A DNA stretch of 64,000 nt from Anisus vortex (Eukaryota; Mollusca; Gastropoda; Planorbidae): contig OX421499.1 of NCBI GenBank assembly GCA_949126835.1, positions 5,220,295 through 5,284,294 of the forward strand. Direction: 5' to 3'. Position numbers and translations under genes: made by a program. Shown one piece after another: positions 51,301 to 60,300 of this stretch. Position 1 is the stretch's first letter, and each line of letters starts with the position of its first letter. Under the pieces are notes generated by a model. The model saw only the letters and a program-made list of their open reading frames with translations, ran no database searches and was not told the DNA's origin.

Positions 51301-54300
51301 ACTATCTATGTATTTAAAGAGTTTCAAAGAAAAATGGCTAGTTCAATAAATAATAAATTAATACTTATAAGTTTTCATTTTTTTTAAGTTTCAGTGATTG
51401 ATTCTTAGAGAGATTCTTAAGAAGTTTAGCATGACATTGTTTAGAATATGCCAGCCATTGCCAGCTAAAGCCCCCTGCCCCCCCCCCCCCACCTTACACT
51501 ATTTGCCCCCCAACCTTTGCAATCCTGGGTGCACCACTGAATAAGGTCACTATCAAGATGAGGAAAAGTCTTTTGCTAGAAACTTTCTCTCTCTCCTGGC
51601 CCACAAGACTAGCACGCACAAACAATTATATTTTTTTTAAACTCTCATCAACATGGAAGATTATTAACAAACCACGGATAGGTTTAGGAAAAATATTCTC
51701 ATAAATAAGTTATGATGAGATACAAGAGGTTACAATAGCAAATGTCACAGGTGGTAGGCATAAATTATATTATCGTTAAATACCGGTAATCCTATAACGT
51801 GTAATACTTTCACTACTGAACTGTGTACAGGACACACAAGACAGGGCACAAGCAGTGCTAAGATGAACATATGACTGAAAGGAAATGGGGGACAAGACAT
51901 AGGGCATTCATTACAAAAATTACAAACCTCTTGTGCACACTTCAAGAACTTACATTAAAAGTTTTACAGTAATTCCCTTCATAATTGTATCGATTCCAGT
52001 TTTAAACAGGGCTGTGGAGTCGGAGGAATTTTGGGTACCTGGAGTCGGAGTCGAAGAGTTGGAGTCGGAGGAATTTTGGGTACCTGGAGTCGGAGTCAGA
52101 GTTGGAGTCGGAAGTTAAGAAAAATGAGGAGTCGGAGTTGGAGTCGGAACATTTATCTACCGACTCCACAGCCCTGCTTTTAAATCCATTTTCATATACT
52201 TTACATTCAATGAATTCAGTTTTTGGATATGCATGCTGTCCTACTATTTTTGTACTGGTTGGGGGGGGGGAGGGGGGAAAAGGGGGAATTCCAGCAAAGT
52301 TTGACACAAGACTTTAATTAAGCATTCTTTTACATGTTCACATTCATGCAGATAAACACAAAAGAATTTGTTTGGTTCTAGCTGCATATGATATTCTCAT
52401 AGACTATATGTGTGTACATGTAACCAAGGCAGCTCTCTAATATAATTTTTAGACAACAAATAACAGTGCCGTCACAAAATCTTGTAAAATATTAACATAG
52501 CTAAAAAAATGTGCTGTATCAGGGATCTTACTCTAAAGACATTTGAATACTCCCAATCTTTTCCCAAACTTTAAAAAACAAATTCACACACCAATTATTA
52601 TGCTGGTATGTCCTGATGTTAACCTGAAGTGTATGTGGGTAGTCAAAAAAAAAAAGGTTTTTGGGTGATTCTTAAAGTACTCATAGAAAAACATGATGGG
52701 AATTCAAAACTCCGTTACTTAACATTTTATTGTAATTTGTTTTGTATTTTGATAAAAAAAACTAATTTTTGCACTGTTTTGTGAGTTATCACAACGAAAT
52801 TCACAAATAACATACAGCTGTCTTTACATTGTGTACTTAGCATGGATTCAAACCTAAAACAGCTATCCTCGACTTGTATGCAGCACGAGCATGTGGAGAT
52901 TATTTCTCATAATATTTCTTATAAAGCAATTTGAATTAAATATGTGACAGAATTTATGTCAGTACGTGAGTTGATAAGCTTCCTTTTCCATTTTCAATAT
53001 TGGAATGTTAGATGTAAACAGTATAATTAAAAACTTGCTACGAAACTGGCAATCAATGTTTCCAACAATTAAAATCGCATTGATCTAAATGTAAACAGGA
53101 AAATGACAAAAGCAGTGTTGGACTGGTAAATCTGTCCTAATGTACACCTCTATTCTCTGTGTTGCTCTGTTCATCCAAACTGATGTTTGAATCTGATATA
53201 AAAGTAAGATTGAGACCTAGAATACATTCTTTTTTTAAACTTAGATTTTACTGATGCCCTAAAGGTAAAAGAAACAATCTAAATAACTAAAGAAAAAACA
53301 GAGAGCAAGAAAAAAAAGTCTGCACTATGCTCTTCAGGGTTAAAGATACAGTTTGTCCTATTCTGATTTCAAGCCCGAAAAAACAAACTAGGAGTGGGAG
53401 ACCTCTCCTGCGGCAAAATGAAATCTACTTATGAAAAAATAAAAAAAAATAATGGTAAACAGTTACACTTATGAGCGTCTAACGTCACTGACACCATATA
53501 TAATTAAATATTTAGTAAACAAATAATTTATATCTCGGTAAAGACACAATATAATTAGAAGCAAGAAAAAAAGAAACATTAATATTGTAGATCAGTGAAT
53601 GCATGTATTCCCCCCAGGGGTTTAAATTTTGTAGAAATTTTGTTTTTAAAAGCATTACTCACACCAGGGGTCTGCAACCTTTTGATAATAGTGTGCCAAA
53701 GTAGGATTTTTATTTAGTTCATTGTGTCAACAGTCTAGAGGTCAACCTGCCCCACCATAGGATTTTTATTTAGTTCAGTGTGCCAACAGTCTAGAGGTCA
53801 ACCTGCCCCACCATAGGATTTTTATTTAGTTCAGTGTGCCAACAGTCTAGAGGTCAACCTGCCCCACCATAGGATTTTTATTTAGTTCATTGTGCCAACA
53901 GTCTAGAGGTCAACCTGCCCCACCATTGGATTTTTATTTAGTTCATTGTGTCAACAGTCTAGAGGTCAACCTGCCCCACCATAGGATTTTTATTTAGTTC
54001 ATTGTGTCAACAGTCTAGAGGTCAACCTGCCCCACCATAGGATTTTTATTTAGTTCAGTGTGCCAACAGTCTAGAGGTCAACCTGCCCCACCATAGGATT
54101 TTTATTTAGTTCAGTGTGCCAACAGTCTAGAGGTCAACCTGCCCCACCATAGGATTTTTATTTAGTTCATTGTGCCAACAGTCTAGAGGTCAACCTGCCC
54201 CACCAATCGATTTCTAGTTGAAAATACTTGAATTACCTTTTTTGTGGGGCTTCAGTGTGCAATTGAAAATCACTCTGCGTGGTACGCGTGCCATGGGTTA

Positions 54301-57300
54301 CAGACCCCTGAATTACACAATTATAAAATTGTATTTTTTTTATGTGTACAAACTAAAGCAGGGCTCCGGGTAATAAGTAATGAAAAGCGACGACATCATG
54401 CTAATGAAGGGATAGATGATGGGATTATGGGGGGGGGGGGGGGGGGGGCAGGCTAAGTTGGAAATCACAGCATGCCTCACGATAACAATATTGAAGGTTA
54501 TTGTTTATACACAAAGACATGTAAGAGTTCCATCTAGGTGCAGAATGTTGACATGCTGCCTGACATGCTGCAAAGAGTTGAGGGTTGACATGCTGCAAGG
54601 GGGGTTCATAAATTGTTTGTGGGAGGGGGGGGGAATTACAGGTCTCTATACAATCTGAGCCCCCACCCCAATAAAATCCTTTTCTAAATTCTAATATATT
54701 TCTATATATTTCTAAATTTCTATATATATATATATATATATAAAGTATATATATAACTGGACTGTGCTTGACTTCAATAAAAAGGGCAACCTAGTGTTGT
54801 TGGAAGTCAATCTCTTTTAAATAAATTGGAGTAGCTTAGCTAAGCCTTATTATGCTGCATTCTTTACTACACATCATCTGGGAAACTCTTTACAAGTTTC
54901 AAAATGTTTTTTTTTGTAATGAATGCAATTTTCACTAGGCTTTTTTTAAACCTCTTTAGTGGGAAATATTCAAACTGCTGACTTAGTGAAACTTACAGGT
55001 CTTCAACTCATACAGATCAGTGCCAATTACTTCATTTACATCGACTTGAGTTCCACCAACACAAGATTTCACTTTTTCTCCCCATTGCTTATTATCTTGT
55101 GTATTGCAGACACTCCTTCTTTAAAGAAGATTGTTGCGTCCTACGCTGTTCCGTGGTCTGAGTCTAGTCCTGCATTTTTATTAGTGTTCAAAATGATGTT
55201 AAATTACTGGTTTTCCTGGTTTGTTCAGGCAAACCATTCCATGCCCTGATGCCACTCGGGTATAAAGTGTACTTATATGCATTTGTTCTCGCATAAGGGA
55301 TAAGGAAAGTGTTTTTATCTTTATGTTTATCTGAGCACTGCTACAGGTTATTGGCATGCTCAATCCAGTTTATAGATTAATATATATATAGATCAGTGCT
55401 TCCCCTGCCCATAAAAAAATCATGTAACATTGCTCTACTGACATAACATTTCATAAGTTAAGAAAACTTCTGTCACTGCTTTTGTTCCATTTAAAGGAAC
55501 AAACAAATTACACAAACTTCCCCAAGCTTAAAAAAACAAAAAAACTTTATCAATCTTTATGTACATTCTTTATCACTTAGTGAAAGCAAGTTGTTTTTTT
55601 TTTTGTGTTTTTTTTTTGTATTGGATTTAGCAACACTTTACATTTCAAGGCTATGGAATATGGAATGGGGAAGGCCTGGGGTGCAACGTAAACAAAGAAC
55701 TTTCCACTGCGGCATGCTTATAAATACAAAAAACTTACACACACAAAAAGAAAAGGAAGAAAGAAAAGGAACAAACCATCTTGATGTCTACTCCTGAAAT
55801 ACACGTCCCCAGAAGATTTGAGCATCAGACCAGGCTTTAACCTCACAGAGCTGTTATACCAGACAACAGCAGAGGTCACACAATACAAACTGTGGCTCTG
55901 ATGGAACAAATACAGGTGTGGGGGGGGGGGGGGGGTGAGGGGAATTTGTCAACTGGACTTCGGGCTGCGTAAATACCACCATAATGATTTTTTGGGGGGT
56001 TTGTCTTAATATATTCTACTGGAGACAGATTTTTTCAGAGTTATTTGCCAACATGTAAATACCGTATAAACTCGCGTATAAGTCGCACTTTTTTTACAGA
56101 AAATTTCGACAAAAAGTAAGGGTGCGACTTATACACCCGAAACTGTTTTTGAAAAGTTCTAAAAACATCACTACTCTGTCATAACGTTTCCTACATAACC
56201 CCTATAGTTGATTGGAGTTATGTAGAATTATTAGAATATGCCTTTATTTGATTATGTTTGCCTTATGCAAGATTAAAACAATTTTTTAAGGAAAGTTTGC
56301 AAATTAGGGTGAATATTTAGTAACTTTTATATTTAAAAGGTATGCATTTGTTTGAGATATTAAAAGGCAGTGTAACCCAGGAAGTCGGGGTGTGACTTAT
56401 GCGCGGGTCAATGACAACCTATAAGGAAAAATATCTAAAACTAGGGGTGCGACTTATACACCGGTGCGACTTATACGCGAGTATATACAGTATATATATA
56501 TGTTTCAACATTGTTTGTACTTTCCTGAGATCAATATTGAGTATATATATGTTTCAACATTGTTTGTACTTTCCTGAGATCAATATTGAGTATATATATG
56601 TTTCAACATTGTTTGTACTTTCCTGAGATCAATATTGAGTATATATATGTTTCAACATTGTTTGTACTTTCCTGAGATCAATATTGAGTATATATATGTT
56701 TCAACATTGTTTGTACTTTCCTGAGATCAATATTGAGTATATATATGTTTCAACATTGTTTGTACTTTCCTGAGATCAATATTGAGTATATATATGTTTC
56801 AACATTGTTTGTACTTTCCTGAGATCAATATTGAGTATATATATGTTTCAACATTGTTTGTACTTTCCTGAGATCAATATTGAGTATATATATGTTTCAA
56901 CATTGTTTGTACTTTCCTGAGGTCAATATTGAGTATATATATGTTTCAACATTGTTTGTACTTTCCTGAGATCAATATTGAGTATATATATGTTTCAACA
57001 TTGTTTGTACTTTCCTGAGATCAATATTGAGTATATATATGTTTCAACATTGTTTGTACTTTCCTGAGATCAATATTGAGTATATATATGTTTCAACATT
57101 GTTTGTACTTTCCTGAGATCAATATTGAGTATGCATATGTTTCAACATTGTTTGCATAAAGCAAATCTGTGAATTCAAATGTGCGGTTGTGAATGCTTTA
57201 ATAATAACCATTTTCATTATGAATAGACATTTCTTCTTCTTTGTACTCAATGGAGTGGTTCAAACAACAAGGCCTTTAGCTATGGTGTATTACACAGTGG

Positions 57301-60300
57301 TCTTTAGATATAAGGGTTAGCTGTGAATACTGAATAAGCAGCCGTCGACCAACTGGTTTGTTGTCGGGGAGGGTGAGGTGGGGTATCCCATGGTAAGGAT
57401 ACTTTCTAGAAAATGCCTAAAAAATCCAAGTAAATGACTGCAAAAAGTGAATATATAGAGCTCTAACTCTAAACCCAGACAGATGAGGCTATTAGCTAGG
57501 GATTGCAGTCATCTAGGAGAGAAACTCAGAAAATAGATCAACTGCTGCCTTGCATATGGTCTTGGCTGATCAAAGGCCATGGAAGCACATCCAGAAAAAA
57601 AAACAGGCTGAAGCCGGAGGCAGAGGGTCTTAATGGCACAAAACATACTGCCACGCAATTATCTATGAAACTGAATAGACATTGAATGATTAACAATTAA
57701 GAATATAGAAAAATATTTTTTTTTAAATTTCATTGATTTTGTTTGGGTTAAGAATTAGTCATAAACTTGTGGAGTTCTGGTATTGCCTATCCTATGTCTT
57801 TGAAATGGTAATTCAAACATTCTGATACTACATTACATCACCATATTCCATAGCTTTGAAACAGTATCATCAGTTTCTCTCGAGTATTGAATTTGAAAAC
57901 ATTTTTTTTCAGCTTTTAAGAGTCAGGCAAGGATAGGTAGAAACTCACAACATAAGAAGTTTGCTAAGAATATCCTCATGAGTTCAACCTTTCCAACTAT
58001 CTGCCAAGTTGCCAAGGAATTAAAACCTTTTTTCTTTTCAAAGTGACTTAGAGGATTCAACCCATGAAGAGCCATTTAAAACCCCCCACTAATTATTAAG
58101 TTTAACCCGGACATTCACAGGCAGAGCTGTTGCTGTTACAGAGTGCTCATTGACCCGGACATTAACAGACAGAGCTGTTACAGAGGGCTATTTTTTTTTT
58201 CTGTCTTTTGATGCAGCAATTGGTGCCCCAATGCAAACTCACAAAATAGCCTAATGCTTATCTTTTAAGAAGACCATCAAAAAATGTTATTATAATATTT
58301 ATCAAATCTGTTAAAGTAGAAGCTCTCTATTTTTTGTTTAAGTATCTCCACTTGGACATGTGGCTGCATACCTAAAGTCATTCCTTTTAAGAAACAGGTG
58401 AGTATAAGCATTTTAGAAGGGAAAAAAAACTAAAATTATGCAACAAATTTAAAATGAAAACAAATTTATCATGAAAGAAATGGTGCAAGATTAGTAATTA
58501 GGGGAATTAATTTCATAAAGTTTGTTTCTAAAAATATGGGTACAAATTTCTATGCCTTTATATTATACCAATGAAAGAAGGCTACAAGACAAACTAGGAG
58601 CGACATTGCAATGTTTGGGGGCCACTCACTCTCGTCAAAGTGTATACCACCATCTCCGACTCCGGAGATATCTGACATATAGTCCAGACCATCATCATCA
58701 TAGTTTTCAACAAAGTCTCCGCCAGAGTAACTACCGTATTCATAACTGTGGTAGGCATACGTGACCCAGAGTTCTCTGGACACGGCAGCGACCAAATTGT
58801 ATTTCTAGTAAAAATAAAGACTGGGCTGAAAGAGTTTTCTTTGAACCAAATCAAAATGTTGAAAGATGATAAGGAATTAAATTTTTGGTTTCAAAAACAA
58901 CTAACATGTTTTGAGAGCTATTATATTATTAATTATATATCATTATTTTTTAAACACAAAATGATTGTTTCAGATGTATTATTTATACAGTAATCACATG
59001 TTACAATGATATATTTTTTTTAAGTTAGTGGCGAACTTCTCGACAAGCTTATTTATGGTATTTTAATTGTTATAAATATATACAGACCAAATTACATTTA
59101 GATGAGGTGTGAACATTATGTGAAAGTATAATGTATGTGAAAAAATATTCTAAGCCATAACATATTTTAAAAAAAAAAGTTTTACAGATGTTCCTTCTAG
59201 ATAGAAGATTATTACGTCCACAAGGCCCAAAACTCCTGCAGGGCGTCAGGGATCGGTCAGCGGCAGGGATAGTACCCGTGACGTGTCAATTGACAGTCCG
59301 GTGAACTAACCGCAGGACCAGCCGGCATATATGCAATAGTAACCCGTATAAAGAACTCCTCATAGAATGAACATTCCGTAGAATGAACACCACCTTGACT
59401 GCAAAATTGTTCCCATAGGGCAAACCTGTCTCTTAGAACAAACGGCACACCAGACCACCGAAATCTTGTGAGAAAAATCTGGAAAATACTGTAGGGGGGT
59501 GAAGAGAGAATGGAGACGACTGTGAGGGGCAAAAATGAATGCAGCGCTTCCTGTTGTGTTGACCCTCATGTTTTGAATATGAAGTTTATTTCTTTGATAC
59601 GAATGAACACTAAGACGAACTGACAAACTCCAAGCACTTGTGGAAGAAGAGCATGAAGGAAAAGCTCAGAATGAAATCTGCCGAAAGAACTCTTCAAGTG
59701 CTTAGGACATTAAAGGGTCTTAACCCTTCCAGTACCGACCTACTTTCACGCTATGCATACCTTCAGTCCGGCCATTATTTTACTCATTATTCCCTACAGC
59801 CCAGACTTTATTTTAGAATGGCTGAGACATCAATAGGGTTCTGAAATTATTTTTTTTCTAAATAGCTAGAAACATAATAACTAACCTTACTAGAATAATC
59901 TAATTAATAAAATAATTGTATTCATTCCTAATTCTTGTTCTGGCATTGTTATTCTGTTTTTTTATTGTGACTATTTCCAACCCCGCAGTTTGAGGGAGTT
60001 TTCAGTTTTGCGCCCAGCACCTGCAGGCGTCACTCCGGAGTCAAGTCTCACTGAGTCAGGGTTTCTGTGGGTTGAGGTGGGGTTGGCCTGGTCCATTCTC
60101 CATCATCCACAGAGCTCCTCAATGGTTGGAACACTAAATTGTGTTTTTTTGTATTTTGATTTTGGGTAAGCTCTGTGGAATCGTCACATCCTAGATCCAG
60201 GCCCCTTCACGACATTACACACAATCTCTGTGCCGGCAACACCGAAGCCCTCCAGAAGGAGGCGCGCAAAAACTTCTTTCCAGGGAAGTGCAATCGGACC

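Noticed and set aside
54959..55249. 96-codon plus-strand frame
   Set aside because: It overlaps a dispersed family C repeat and shows no conserved domain.
55718..55909. Possible TEP exon near 55.8 kb (acceptors TTCCATCAG and TATTTCAG)
   Set aside because: No frame from either acceptor both enters and leaves in phase 1 without a stop, and the composition is not exon-like.
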